Position numbers and translations under genes: made by a program
Assembly (NCBI GenBank): GCA_027020665.1
Contig: JALUVJ010000115.1
Coordinates: 1-37,697 of the forward strand
DNA from: Nitrospira sp.
GTDB lineage: Bacteria > Nitrospirota > Nitrospiria > SBBL01 > JAADHI01
Direction of reading: 5' to 3'
Length of the DNA: 37,697 nt
Shown: piece by piece, positions 25,507 to 34,281 of the stretch
Layout of the letters: every line of letters begins with the position of its first letter
Position numbering within the stretch: the first letter of the stretch is position 1
Notes under the pieces: generated by a model
The model's input: the letters and a program-made list of their open reading frames with translations, nothing else
The model's database searches: none
What the model was told of the DNA's origin: nothing

Positions 25507-25979
25507 AAGACTTTCACCTCCCCGATGGAGATATCGGGAAAAAGCAGCTCACCTGCTTTTTCCCGACAGGCATCCATTACGGCAATTAAGGCTTCATAAG
25601 GAATCTCCGGCTCACTCAACAAGATGAGCGCACTTTCTTTCGGATGCCGTGCCTTCACTTTCACCAGCAAGTCGGACAAGCCTTCCAGTTCATAAAGCGA
25701 CTGTTTCCTTGGAAATTGCACGCGGTCGATGCCTGTGCCCAAGACGGTCAGGCCTTGTTTGCGAAGCGTGACCACCAGCCGGAAAGGATCTTTGGCCGGT
25801 TTCGAAGCTGCGGCCTCATTCTGCGATGCGGGGAGTTTCATCTCCAGAACGGCCAAGCGGGAAAACACAATGCCGCTGAGCAAAAAGGGAATCAAGACCA
25901 CCATTAAATTCATAAAGGGCGTAATATTCAGTTCCGTGGGGCCAAATCCACCGCGCCGCCGCATTCGCCTACTTGGCAT
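25503..25979 (-). CDS. TolR/ExbD-like protein with Asn at the proton-path site
   Basis: A 158-aa TolR/ExbD-family protein, started at the ATG at 25979 (GAGGG upstream); an ATG at 25964 is an alternative. The membrane segment reads TELNITPFMNLMVVLIPFLL: where ExbD has ITPFIDV, with an essential Asp, this protein has Asn (codon AAT). The periplasmic domain (LRKQGLTVLGTG, ALILLSEPEIPYEALIAVMDACRE) is typical. The partner TolR keeps the Asp, so only one of the two may take part in proton flow. Its start overlaps the TolQ stop by 11 bases. Confidence 0.92.
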   Translation of the reverse strand: MPSRRMRRRGGFGPTELNITPFMNLMVVLIPFLLSGIVFSRLAVLEMKLPASQNEAAASKPAKDPFRLVVTLRKQGLTVLGTGIDRVQFPRKQSLYELEGLSDLLVKVKARHPKESALILLSEPEIPYEALIAVMDACREKAGELLFPDISIGEVKVL

Positions 25980-26718
25980 GACCCATGCCCTCTGCGGCCT
26001 CGCCCCGGCCGAGCCGCCATTTGTTATCCGCTTCGGCTTCAACGGTGCCGTTGCGCATCGGACTGTTTGCTGAAACGCCTTGCAGCACCTTGCCCGAAAA
26101 ATTCAGCAACTTGAGCGCATATTCATCCAGACGGTCGATCGAACGATTGGTCCAGGCCTGTAAAAAAGTATAAATCAACATCAGGGGAATCGCGACAACC
26201 AAACCGAAGGCCGTCGTATTCATCGCCAGCGAAATGCCCTTGGCCAATAAAGCCGCTTTCTGTGCCGGATCTGCGGCACCGACGGCGGTAAAGGCGTCAA
26301 TCAAACCCATGATCGTGCCCAGCAAACCGACCAGGGTCGCTACATTGGCCAGATTCGGCAAATAATGTAAACGGGCCTCCAGACGCGGCATCACTTCCAT
26401 CACCGCCTCGTCCGTCATGCCTTGAATTTCCTCGCGCGAGCGCGCGGCCTTCATCCCCTGAATGCCGGTATTCACAACATGATGCAGCGGCTTATTAAAA
26501 CGCGGACCGGAGCAGGCCTTCAGGGCCTCGTCGTATTGATTGGCCGCCAAGGAAGGGGAAAGTTTACGCCACAGCGCCGCCGCATCCACACGCGAGCGCA
26601 TTAAAATGAGGGTGCGCTCGGCGATGATGGCGGTCCCGATGGCCAAAATAAACATGAGGGGGTACATGAAGACCCCGCCGGATTGAAAAAATCGAATGAT
26701 ACCTTCTACATTACTCAT
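25969..26718 (-). CDS. MotA/TolQ/ExbB proton-channel protein
   Basis: A 249-aa TolQ-family protein with three membrane segments: FMYPLMFILAIGTAIIAERTLIL near the start, ANVATLVGLLGTIMGLIDAF in the middle and NTTAFGLVVAIPLMLIYTFL later. These are the usual motor motifs. The start at 26718 has AGGAGG upstream; a longer reading to 26892 runs into the preceding gene and is rejected. The upstream gene's stop overlaps this start. It forms the stator with the two TolR proteins and would use the proton motive force to drive the AgmX-like protein. Confidence 0.93.
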   Translation of the reverse strand: MSNVEGIIRFFQSGGVFMYPLMFILAIGTAIIAERTLILMRSRVDAAALWRKLSPSLAANQYDEALKACSGPRFNKPLHHVVNTGIQGMKAARSREEIQGMTDEAVMEVMPRLEARLHYLPNLANVATLVGLLGTIMGLIDAFTAVGAADPAQKAALLAKGISLAMNTTAFGLVVAIPLMLIYTFLQAWTNRSIDRLDEYALKLLNFSGKVLQGVSANSPMRNGTVEAEADNKWRLGRGEAAEGMGHAK

Positions 26719-27040
26719 TGTTTTTCGCCTCCTTTTGCGCTTCGGGGATACTTCCCCACTGACGCTGGAACCGGCCAAAATCAACCGGTGCCGCAATCTC
26801 CTCTCTAAAACTGCGTTCAAACGGAATCTCCCGTTCCTCCGCGGCGGCCCCGTCTCTCCAGGGCACCACATAAACCACGTGCGGTTTTTCAACCGTGCCC
26901 TGAATTTCCATGCCGCCCATTAATAAACGCTCCACACCGGGTTCATCGTCTTTTGGGGGTAATTCAGACGCTTCTTCGGCAAACGCCATTGGGATAAAAC
27001 CGACAAATAGGATCAATAAGACCGTCATGCTTCGTTTCAT
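26711..27040 (-). CDS. small exported protein of unknown function
   Basis: A 109-aa protein with a good signal peptide (about residues 1-21, cleavage at AFAEE). The mature part is acidic and charged, contains VERLLMGGMEIQGTVEKPHVVYVVPWRD, and has no cysteine. The phrase around GGMEIQGTVEKPHVV recurs in small proteins I associate with TolQR-type motor operons, but I cannot name a family. It overlaps both neighbours (ATGA with the TPR lipoprotein gene and 8 bases with TolQ), so it is probably a stoichiometric part of the complex. Confidence 0.78.
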   Translation of the reverse strand: MKRSMTVLLILFVGFIPMAFAEEASELPPKDDEPGVERLLMGGMEIQGTVEKPHVVYVVPWRDGAAAEEREIPFERSFREEIAAPVDFGRFQRQWGSIPEAQKEAKNNE

Positions 27041-27801
27041 GGTTGCCCCTCTTTTGCCTTAATCCGCTTCTCAAGGGCCGCGATCCAGATGCCGATTTCC
27101 TCATCCGGGCCCGCCTTGAGGCGCATGTGTTTGCGATAATGACGAATCGCTTTTGCGGGCTCATTCAGATAAAGGTCGTAGAGCACGGCCAAGTTAAAAT
27201 AAGCATCCTGAAAATCCGGGTCGACGGCAATCGCCCGCAGATAAGCGGCCTCCGCATCTTTAAAGCGGCCCTGCTCCCGCAAAACAATCCCCAAATTATA
27301 ATAGGCCTCCGCATAACCCCCGCCAGGACTGCGCTCCGCGATAGAAATCGCCTGACGGTAAGCATGCACGGCCTCTTCAAGCCGTCCGAGCCGTTTATAA
27401 GCCACACCCAGATTCAAGTAAAAGACCGAGACACCGGGATAATCATCCCGGAGCGTCTCAAACAAAGTTTTTGCCTTTTGCGTCTTATCCTGCTCCAAGA
27501 ACCGAATCCCTTTTTGAAACTGATGCATCACGGCATCCAAACGCGGATCTTTGGGCAAATCTCGTGCAGATATTTCGGGCGCCGGTATTTCTGACCGCGG
27601 CGTTTCCGCCTGAGTCCTCTCTTTTTTATCAGCGGCTTCCCCTTTATCAGCGGCTTCCCCGCGCTGCGCTTTAGGGGCTTGAATCTGCTTTTGCACCGCA
27701 TCCGTCTGTTGCGGCAGCCGTTTGCTTTTCACACAGGCACTCATGCCCCATGCCATGAACAAGAGCAGTATCAGACTTGATTTTTGTAAAAAATACCGCA
27801 T
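27037..27801 (-). CDS. TPR lipoprotein (GltE/AglT-like by type)
   Basis: A 254-aa lipoprotein with lipobox MSAC (Cys23), a low-complexity linker (about 30-85, with a GEAADK duplication) and about four TPR motifs (for example VFYLNLGVAYKRLGRLEEAVHAYRQAI, YYNLGIVLREQGRFKDAEAAYLRAI). I start it at the ATG at 27801, where the signal peptide begins; the longer reading runs into the gene upstream. TPR lipoproteins of this kind sit in the outer membrane and act as scaffolds. It starts 10 bases after the stop of the 952-aa TPR gene. Confidence 0.88.
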   Translation of the reverse strand: MRYFLQKSSLILLLFMAWGMSACVKSKRLPQQTDAVQKQIQAPKAQRGEAADKGEAADKKERTQAETPRSEIPAPEISARDLPKDPRLDAVMHQFQKGIRFLEQDKTQKAKTLFETLRDDYPGVSVFYLNLGVAYKRLGRLEEAVHAYRQAISIAERSPGGGYAEAYYNLGIVLREQGRFKDAEAAYLRAIAVDPDFQDAYFNLAVLYDLYLNEPAKAIRHYRKHMRLKAGPDEEIGIWIAALEKRIKAKEGQP

Positions 27802-27811
27802 CCTTATGTCC

Positions 27812-30670
27812 CTATTTTCTCCCAGCCAAACGCTTGTCGCCTCCATCCGCAGAAAACATCTGCGGCAGCGCAGCCGAATCGAGATTGGAAACAATGCGTT
27901 CGCCGCGTTCTTTTCTGCGATAAAGGGATGGACGCAGTACGGCCAAACGATTAAAACTTTTTTTGATCCACTGATTGTAAAGCCCGACCGACTGCCGGGC
28001 ACGCCGCACATTACTTTCATAGGCCTTGACGGCCTTCTCTTCAAAAGGATAGGCCCGCTCTTCCAGTTGAAAGGCGTATTCTTCCCGTTGCTCCGCATTC
28101 AGGTTTTCGGGCCGTTCGGCGTCCAGGATGGCGGATTGAAAATGCTCAAAGGTTTCACCCAAACGGAAGGCCGAAACCGTCACCACATCCACATGACCCG
28201 TCTGAACGGCCTGTGTATAAAGATTCACTACATTTTTTAAAGCCCGGGTTTTCTTTTTAAAGTTTTTGGCAAAAGGCATTTTCAGCCGAATGGCCTTAAA
28301 ATCGCGAAAAGCATGCTCCGCTTGCGCAAAACGCGCTCGGGCCGCAAAAAGCGTTTCGGGCCCGCGATCGATCACCGCTTGGTAAAGCTTGGCTGCAGCC
28401 TTCGGCCGACCCTGTTCTTCGCGCGCCCCGGCCATTTTAAAAAGGGCTTCGGGCGCATCCGTATGTTTGGGGAAACGCCGGATAAAGGTCAAAAAAGTGG
28501 AGATGACCTTCTCCCAGCTTTCTTCCTTTTCATAATGCAGAGCGGCATTCCAGAGCAGTTTTTGCGCCTGCGCTGCATCTTTTACGGACTTGGCCGCCGC
28601 TGCAAAAACCGCCGCCGCCTGAAGCCGTTCGCCAAGCTGTTCATAAAGCAGCCCCGCATGCACATAAGATTTTTCAGCAAGCGGCGATTGGGTATAGGCC
28701 TGTGAAAGTTTACGGTAAACGCGAATGGCTTCCCGCAGCCGTTCCAGCTTTTCGTAAATCAAAGCCGCTTCAAAAAGTGCCGCGGGCGCGAGTTCATTTT
28801 TGGGCACCTCGCGCACCACCGACTGAAAAAGATGCGCGGCTTCCTCAAGTTCTCCTTTTTCCCGCGCGATTTCGGCTTCTTTGTATATCGCGGTCGCCAT
28901 TAAGTCCGAAAAGGATTCCCGGTCTTTTTTATTGTCCTTGGCAAGATGCGTAAGGGCTTCTCCGTAGGCAAGCCGCGCCTTTTTAAAATCACCAGCCTTC
29001 ATGTAACTGTGGGCCGAAAGTTTGCGCGCCGCCGGAACATTTTTGTGCTTCGGATAGCGTGTCAGAAAATCGCCCAAAATCGAGGCCGACTCCGTATAAA
29101 CCGTTTTTGCAAAAAAGAATTCGGCAAGCTTGAAGAGTACAAGCGGCGCCTGAGCATCTTTTGGAAAATCCCGGGCAAAGCGTAAGGAAATCGCGGCAAA
29201 ACGTTTTTCGCCCTCTTCCGTCTTCACTTTTTCATAGGCCACTACTGCGGCATAGGCGGCTTTGCGATCGGGCTCTTGTGCTTCATCACCGTAAGCTGCC
29301 GCCTCAAAGGCCTCAGCCGCTTCGGCATAAGCCTCTAAGGACATGAGGGTTTCGCCTAAAAGAAACCGTATTTCCGCACGCGCCTTGCTTTCGGGAAATT
29401 CGGACAAAAACCGGCGATACCAGGCCGCAGTGCTTCGGTAGTCGCTTTCCTCCTTGCTCTTTTGCGCCTGAGCGTGGGATGCGAGCGCCAAACGATGCAG
29501 CTCTGCTTTGATCAGTTGCCGCGGACGCGCCCGATCGTCCTCATTATTCGTTTTAAACCAGGCACTGTCCGAGGCGTAGTCCTGAACGAGACGGATACGC
29601 GCAGCGTCCGCTTCTACGCTACGCCCTTGTTTTTCAAGGGCTTCAATGACATAAGACGCAAAAAAAGGCGCCATCGGATCCAGGGGATGCGCGGCAATAA
29701 AGGCCTGATAGGTTTCGATGCCGCGTTCCGCCGCGCCTTCAACCATGTAGTGATTGCCCATCATCAAATAAAGGTCTTTTTCATAAAGACGCGGGCCGAT
29801 GCGCTGAAAATGCCGGGTAAGCGCCGCCGGGCCGCCGAGGCGCCGGAAGGCGGTGCTCACATAAGTTAAAGCCTCCCAGACCAGGGATCCCTCTTCCGGC
29901 TCAAACTCCTGCATTTCTGCGGTTTTCTGATCCACAACTTGTAAAAACCGTTCAACGGCTTCGGAATAACGTTTCAAATTAAAATAAGTCCAGCCCAATT
30001 TGTAGAGAGCCTTGTCCTGAAAAAAGGGATCTTCCCAGGAAGCGGCATCCGCGTATGCGGCACCGGCCTTTTCAAATTCATGTTTGTCAAAATAATATTC
30101 GCCAAGCCGAAACGATGCCTCCAAACGGTGCGGACTCTTGGGGTATTCTTTCACAAGCCATTCCAAAAGCGGCAAGGCCTGATCTCTTTCGCCCATTTCG
30201 TCGTAAGCGCGGGAAAGGGCATAGAGCACTTGATCGTTTTCCCGGTAATCGTGGTGATCCCGTAACAGCACGGTGTAGGTTTCAACGGCCTGCTGATAGT
30301 CCACCACGGGCGGCGGACCGACCGGATCAATTTCATAGGCTTCCATCTCACTTAAAAAACGGGCATGCGCCTCCTTCATATAAAGATCCCCCAAACGCTT
30401 CAGTGCAGGGGCGCGCACCGGGCTTGACGCATCGGAATAGCGTTCCAAAAAAGATTGATAGCCTCTGAGGGCCTCCCCTTTTTTTGAGAGCACGGCGACG
30501 TCGCGAAGTATCTTGACTTCTTCCTTTAGAGCTATTTTTCGTTCTTCCAGGCTTTCTTCCGACAACAGTGTGGGCTTGACGATTTTCTCTCCGCCTCCGC
30601 ATCCTGCGATGAAAAGCAGACACAACAAAACTGGCCTTGCGCTTAAACAGGATGGCATGTACTTTTTCAT
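27812..30670 (-). CDS. large TPR repeat lipoprotein
   Basis: A 952-aa lipoprotein with lipobox FIAGC (Cys24) and TPR-type helical repeats along most of its length (for example LYALSRAYDEMGERDQALPLLEWL, ALYKLGWTYFNLKRYSEAVERF, ALFEAALIYEKLERLREAIRVYRKL). The last 150 residues are a charged helical region. It has the size and type of the periplasmic TPR scaffold of gliding-type machines (GltD/AgmU), although homology cannot be shown here. Its start overlaps the stop of the 645-aa TPR gene by 4 bases. It probably links outer-membrane partners to the AgmX-like protein. Confidence 0.88.
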   Translation of the reverse strand: MKKYMPSCLSARPVLLCLLFIAGCGGGEKIVKPTLLSEESLEERKIALKEEVKILRDVAVLSKKGEALRGYQSFLERYSDASSPVRAPALKRLGDLYMKEAHARFLSEMEAYEIDPVGPPPVVDYQQAVETYTVLLRDHHDYRENDQVLYALSRAYDEMGERDQALPLLEWLVKEYPKSPHRLEASFRLGEYYFDKHEFEKAGAAYADAASWEDPFFQDKALYKLGWTYFNLKRYSEAVERFLQVVDQKTAEMQEFEPEEGSLVWEALTYVSTAFRRLGGPAALTRHFQRIGPRLYEKDLYLMMGNHYMVEGAAERGIETYQAFIAAHPLDPMAPFFASYVIEALEKQGRSVEADAARIRLVQDYASDSAWFKTNNEDDRARPRQLIKAELHRLALASHAQAQKSKEESDYRSTAAWYRRFLSEFPESKARAEIRFLLGETLMSLEAYAEAAEAFEAAAYGDEAQEPDRKAAYAAVVAYEKVKTEEGEKRFAAISLRFARDFPKDAQAPLVLFKLAEFFFAKTVYTESASILGDFLTRYPKHKNVPAARKLSAHSYMKAGDFKKARLAYGEALTHLAKDNKKDRESFSDLMATAIYKEAEIAREKGELEEAAHLFQSVVREVPKNELAPAALFEAALIYEKLERLREAIRVYRKLSQAYTQSPLAEKSYVHAGLLYEQLGERLQAAAVFAAAAKSVKDAAQAQKLLWNAALHYEKEESWEKVISTFLTFIRRFPKHTDAPEALFKMAGAREEQGRPKAAAKLYQAVIDRGPETLFAARARFAQAEHAFRDFKAIRLKMPFAKNFKKKTRALKNVVNLYTQAVQTGHVDVVTVSAFRLGETFEHFQSAILDAERPENLNAEQREEYAFQLEERAYPFEEKAVKAYESNVRRARQSVGLYNQWIKKSFNRLAVLRPSLYRRKERGERIVSNLDSAALPQMFSADGGDKRLAGRK

Positions 30671-32598
30671 GGTTGCGTCGCTTCCGCTTTGATGTCGAAG
30701 ATTTGAATCCGGCTCAATTCCGCTGTGGCAGCAAAATCCATCAAACGCTTCAGACGCCGCTCGGAGGCCGTCAGCAGTTTTGCTTTGAGCGCAGGCAGGG
30801 TCGCCACCTGCAAACGCCGTGTCTTCTCGCGTTTTTCGGCCAGCTGGGCTTGCGCCGCCGCAATACGCGCACGAAAACCATCGATTTCACGAGACAGCGT
30901 CGGCACCGAAAGCACCAACTGTGCATGAGCGGCCGCCATACGGGATAAATCCGCATTCGCGCGGCGCAAGTCCTCTTGACGATCATCCGCCCGGCCCGGC
31001 AGCTCCGTCCGTATTTTCCAGTGTAGTTCCCCTTCAACGATCCGAAACCAGCGTGTCACTTTTTCCCAATCCTGTTTCAATGCCGCAATTTCGGCACGCT
31101 GCGCCATATCGGCTTGTTCGCCTTCAAGACCTTGCATTTCAAGCGTAATTGCAGCACGACGTGCGCGTGAACCGGACAATGTGCCCAAAACGGCGGCCTC
31201 CTCCGGCGAAGCCAGCGCGCTCAGGGCCTCTTCACTGATTGCCCTTTGGATCCGCGCATTTAAAGCATCGCTTTTTTTTCGGAGCACCGCCACGGGATCT
31301 AGCGCCAGGGAACGATCAACCTTGGGCTCAAAGTCACGGAAGACCGCTTCACGATGATCCACCATAACCTCAAAAACCGCCATATCCCGTAACTTTTGAT
31401 CTAAAAAGAAACTAAGCTTTGAAAGCTCGGCATATTGTTCGACCCAGTAGCGCACCGCATCATCTTCTTTCAGCAAAGCCGTCAGCAGACCGGCTTGCGT
31501 TGTATCGTCATGATAAGATTCAAGCAATGCCTTGAGTTGCTCAGGATCGCTTAAGGCGGACTCAAATTCACGCAGCCGCTTTTCTTCTTCGGCGTATAAA
31601 TCAATGGCTTCGGCATATCGATCCAGCGCGGTCTGATACACCTTTAGGCGATTGTAAGCGTGCCCCACGGCGGTGAGGGCCTCCAGTGCGTAAGGATGTT
31701 CGGGATAAAACGTGATCAAATCTTCAAAAATCAAAATCGCTTTAAAATAGTGTTTTTCCTTAAATTCGGCCCAGGCCCTTGCAAAGAGGGCATCCGGAAA
31801 AAACCGACTCTCTTGCGGGATCTGCAACAGGACACTGCGCGCCTGCGCATAACGGCCTGCTTCAATCAGAAATTGGCCCCATATCAGGCGGCTTTTTTCT
31901 TGAAACGATTTTAAAAGCGCATTTTCACCGCTGTCATACCGGCTGACGGCACCAAAATGATCCAGGGTTTTTGGCATATCCTCAAGCAAAAAATACGATT
32001 GCGCCAAACTTAATTGCGCATAGGGAAAATACAGACTTTCCGGGGCAATACGTTTGAATTGCACCACGGCTTCTTTGATGTTTCCCAGGGCATATCGGCT
32101 CATGCCCGCAAGATAAACCGCTTCGTCCATTTGCGGAAAATCCTGTGCCGCATCAAGTAGACGAAATGTTTCAAGTGCCGTCTCATAGAGGCCGCGCTCG
32201 TATTGCATGCGCGCAACAATCAACAACAAATCATTGCGGGCCTGACCGGGCGGAAAAACATCAACCAATTCGTTAAAAACCCGCGTCGCCGGACGATCCA
32301 TGGCCCAGGCCAGGTAAAGACTGCCCAAGAGCAAACGACTTTTGTTTAGCATTTCCGCGTTATGCGGCACTTTGACGGTATCCTCCAGCAAGCGCAGGTG
32401 GGTTGCCGCGCCCAGATAGTCCTCAATAAAAAAATGAAAATACGCGATTTTAAGCTGGGTATCCTGCAAGACCGCAGCCGTTTCGTCTTCAGCGGCTTCA
32501 GGCAGAAGAACCTCCTCCTGCGCCCGGGCCTGAGAAAGCAGAGAAAAAAAGAGCGCCAAAATAAGGGCAAAATACCGCTGTTTAGTTCCAGGTCTCAT
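30667..32598 (-). CDS. exported TPR/coiled-coil protein
   Basis: A 643-aa protein. I start it at the ATG at 32598 because the signal peptide (YFALILALFFSLLSQARAQE) begins there; this overlaps the preceding gene by 17 bases. TPR-like helical repeats fill about residues 40-330 (for example EAVYLAGMSRYALGNIKEAVVQFKRI, ALEALTAVGHAYNRLKVYQTALDRYAEAI). After that come long helices and a C-terminal coiled coil (about 530-620). It is probably periplasmic. With the next two TPR proteins it forms a trio of scaffold proteins in the operon. Confidence 0.85.
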   Translation of the reverse strand: MRPGTKQRYFALILALFFSLLSQARAQEEVLLPEAAEDETAAVLQDTQLKIAYFHFFIEDYLGAATHLRLLEDTVKVPHNAEMLNKSRLLLGSLYLAWAMDRPATRVFNELVDVFPPGQARNDLLLIVARMQYERGLYETALETFRLLDAAQDFPQMDEAVYLAGMSRYALGNIKEAVVQFKRIAPESLYFPYAQLSLAQSYFLLEDMPKTLDHFGAVSRYDSGENALLKSFQEKSRLIWGQFLIEAGRYAQARSVLLQIPQESRFFPDALFARAWAEFKEKHYFKAILIFEDLITFYPEHPYALEALTAVGHAYNRLKVYQTALDRYAEAIDLYAEEEKRLREFESALSDPEQLKALLESYHDDTTQAGLLTALLKEDDAVRYWVEQYAELSKLSFFLDQKLRDMAVFEVMVDHREAVFRDFEPKVDRSLALDPVAVLRKKSDALNARIQRAISEEALSALASPEEAAVLGTLSGSRARRAAITLEMQGLEGEQADMAQRAEIAALKQDWEKVTRWFRIVEGELHWKIRTELPGRADDRQEDLRRANADLSRMAAAHAQLVLSVPTLSREIDGFRARIAAAQAQLAEKREKTRRLQVATLPALKAKLLTASERRLKRLMDFAATAELSRIQIFDIKAEATQP

Positions 32599-33247
32599 AA
32601 CTGAATTCGGCTTGCTTGATCGTGACATTGTCACGCACGATCAACTTGATAAAGCTCGCCCCTTTTTCTTTCGTAATTTTAATCGTTTCCGCCCGTTTAT
32701 AGTCTTTTTGCTGCGGGCCGACACCGCTGAAAATGGCCACCAGTTCATGTTCTCCGGATTTCAAATTGCCTTGATAAAGCCGTTGGATGCCGCCCTTATT
32801 CAGTGCGGCCACTTCCCGATCCGTGTAAAGGTGGCTCGCCACCAGGGTGTCATTAAGATGAAGCTTCACCGCGTCAAGTGTGAAATAATGCCCGCCCTGA
32901 ACCTGAAGAAAAACAATCACGGAAGAATCCTCCGGGAACAGCAAATCCTCCTGAAGCCGAAACAACTGGGCATTCAGTTCCAGAATTTCCTCCTTGAGCG
33001 CCTGGATTTTGGGATCAAGACTTTCAATGGGTTCGGGCGCGCCTTCTGCCGCCGCTTCGCCGGACGATGCTTCAGGGGTCACATCCTGCAGCACACCCGA
33101 TTGCGGGGAAGACGGTGTTTCTGTTTCGGGGACTGCTTCTAAAGAAAACGCCTCTTGCGCGGCAGCGGGACTCAGTCCCGCAGGAAAGAAAAACAGCAGC
33201 AGGGCAATCAATAAGCAGTGCGATCTTTCTATCATGGCTTGCCTCAT
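32582..33247 (-). CDS. exported coiled-coil protein of unknown function
   Basis: A 221-aa protein with a signal peptide (cleavage near PAAAQE), an acidic low-complexity stretch (35-75), a coiled coil (about 78-104: LDPKIQALKEEILELNAQLFRLQEDLLFP) and a C-terminal beta-rich domain (VIVFLQVQGGHYFTLDAVKLHLNDTLVASHLYTDREVAALNKGG...) that looks like a small beta-sandwich. I do not recognise the family. Its start overlaps the apbE stop (ATGA); a second ATG at 33235 has a better GAGG site and may be the true start. It couples the flavin transferase part of the operon to the TPR part. Confidence 0.8.
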   Translation of the reverse strand: MRQAMIERSHCLLIALLLFFFPAGLSPAAAQEAFSLEAVPETETPSSPQSGVLQDVTPEASSGEAAAEGAPEPIESLDPKIQALKEEILELNAQLFRLQEDLLFPEDSSVIVFLQVQGGHYFTLDAVKLHLNDTLVASHLYTDREVAALNKGGIQRLYQGNLKSGEHELVAIFSGVGPQQKDYKRAETIKITKEKGASFIKLIVRDNVTIKQAEFSYETWN

Positions 33248-34281
33248 TTTGTTACAGACTCCGCATCCAAGGCCCTTAAGCCCGATGAAAGGTGAATTTT
33301 GCCTTCACGATCAATGACGATGCCGTCAACACCCTCCAGCGTCTCAATCAGCGAAAGGCCCGCTTTCGGTCCCAAGACAAAGACCGATGTGGACAAGGCA
33401 TCACTCGTCGTCGCTTCCCGTGCCAAAATACTCACACTGCGACAAGCGCTTGCGGGAAAACCGGTCTTTGTATCCAAAATATGGTGATAACGTTTACCGT
33501 CTTTAAAAAAGAAGCGTTCGTAATCCCCGGAAGTGGAGATCGCCTGATCCGACAAGGGCAGGATAGCTAAAATCCCGTCCGCCTGATCCGGGTCTCTAAG
33601 ACCCACTTTCCAGGGCATATCGCCTTTTTTTCCGCGGATCAGCGTATCGCCCCCGGCCATGACCATCGCATTTTTAATACCGTGTGCGTTTAAAATTTTC
33701 ATGGCCTGATCCATCGCATAACCCTTGCCGATACCGCCTAAGCCGATTTCCATGCCCGCTTCGGGCAGAAAAACACTGCTGTCCCGATCATTTAAACGAA
33801 TTTTTTTGTAATTCACCTTCGGCAACTGAATCTTGACGGTTTCTAGCGCAGGCACGTGCTTTTTGCGGAAATTCCAAAGCTTGCCCACCGACGCAAATGA
33901 AATATCAAAGGCCCCGTCCGTCAATTCGGAAAAGTAAATGGACTTTTCGATCAGATCGTACAATTCCCGGCTCACGGGCACGGCACGTACACCCGCATTT
34001 TGATTGATGCGCGACAGCTCGCTTTCAGCTTTGTAATGACTCATCAGTTTGTCCAAACGCCGGACTTCATCAAATGCGGCCGCAATCGCCGCTTCAACTT
34101 TTGTTTTGTCTTCTCCAATGGCTTTCACGATGATTTGCGTCCCCATCAAAACCCGTTCTGCGGTGATAAGGTGCCGCCCTTGCCAGCTTTCGACTTTAAG
34201 CGGCGCAGCGATCGCGTCTAAAACATGCAGCCCCGAAAGGCTCAGACTAATAACGAGAACCGAGAGAAATTTGAAAAACAT
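33244..34281 (-). CDS. apbE: FAD:protein FMN transferase (ApbE)
   Basis: A 345-aa periplasmic flavin transferase, which joins FMN covalently to Thr/Ser of target proteins using FAD and Mg2+. A signal-like N-terminus ends near AIAAP. The ApbE motifs are MGTQIIVKAIG, AFDEVRRLDKLMSHYKAESELSRIN, DGAFDISFASVGKLW, IGLGGIGKGYAMD, AMVMAGGDTLIRGKK, DQAISTSGDYERFF and HHILDTKTGFPA, and ATTSDALSTSVFVLG. I use the ATG at 34281, which overlaps the DUF3570 gene by 35 bases. No standard flavinylation target motif (DxxSGAT-like) was found in this window, so its substrate is unknown. Confidence 0.95.
   Translation of the reverse strand: MFFKFLSVLVISLSLSGLHVLDAIAAPLKVESWQGRHLITAERVLMGTQIIVKAIGEDKTKVEAAIAAAFDEVRRLDKLMSHYKAESELSRINQNAGVRAVPVSRELYDLIEKSIYFSELTDGAFDISFASVGKLWNFRKKHVPALETVKIQLPKVNYKKIRLNDRDSSVFLPEAGMEIGLGGIGKGYAMDQAMKILNAHGIKNAMVMAGGDTLIRGKKGDMPWKVGLRDPDQADGILAILPLSDQAISTSGDYERFFFKDGKRYHHILDTKTGFPASACRSVSILAREATTSDALSTSVFVLGPKAGLSLIETLEGVDGIVIDREGKIHLSSGLRALDAESVTK

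Noticed and set aside
26719-26892. N-terminal extension of the TolQ-like protein
   Set aside because: It overlaps the 109-aa gene; the ATG at 26718 has AGGAGG and starts at the conserved position.
27802-28098. N-terminal extension of the 254-aa TPR lipoprotein
   Set aside because: It overlaps the 952-aa TPR gene and precedes a proper lipoprotein signal peptide that starts at 27801.
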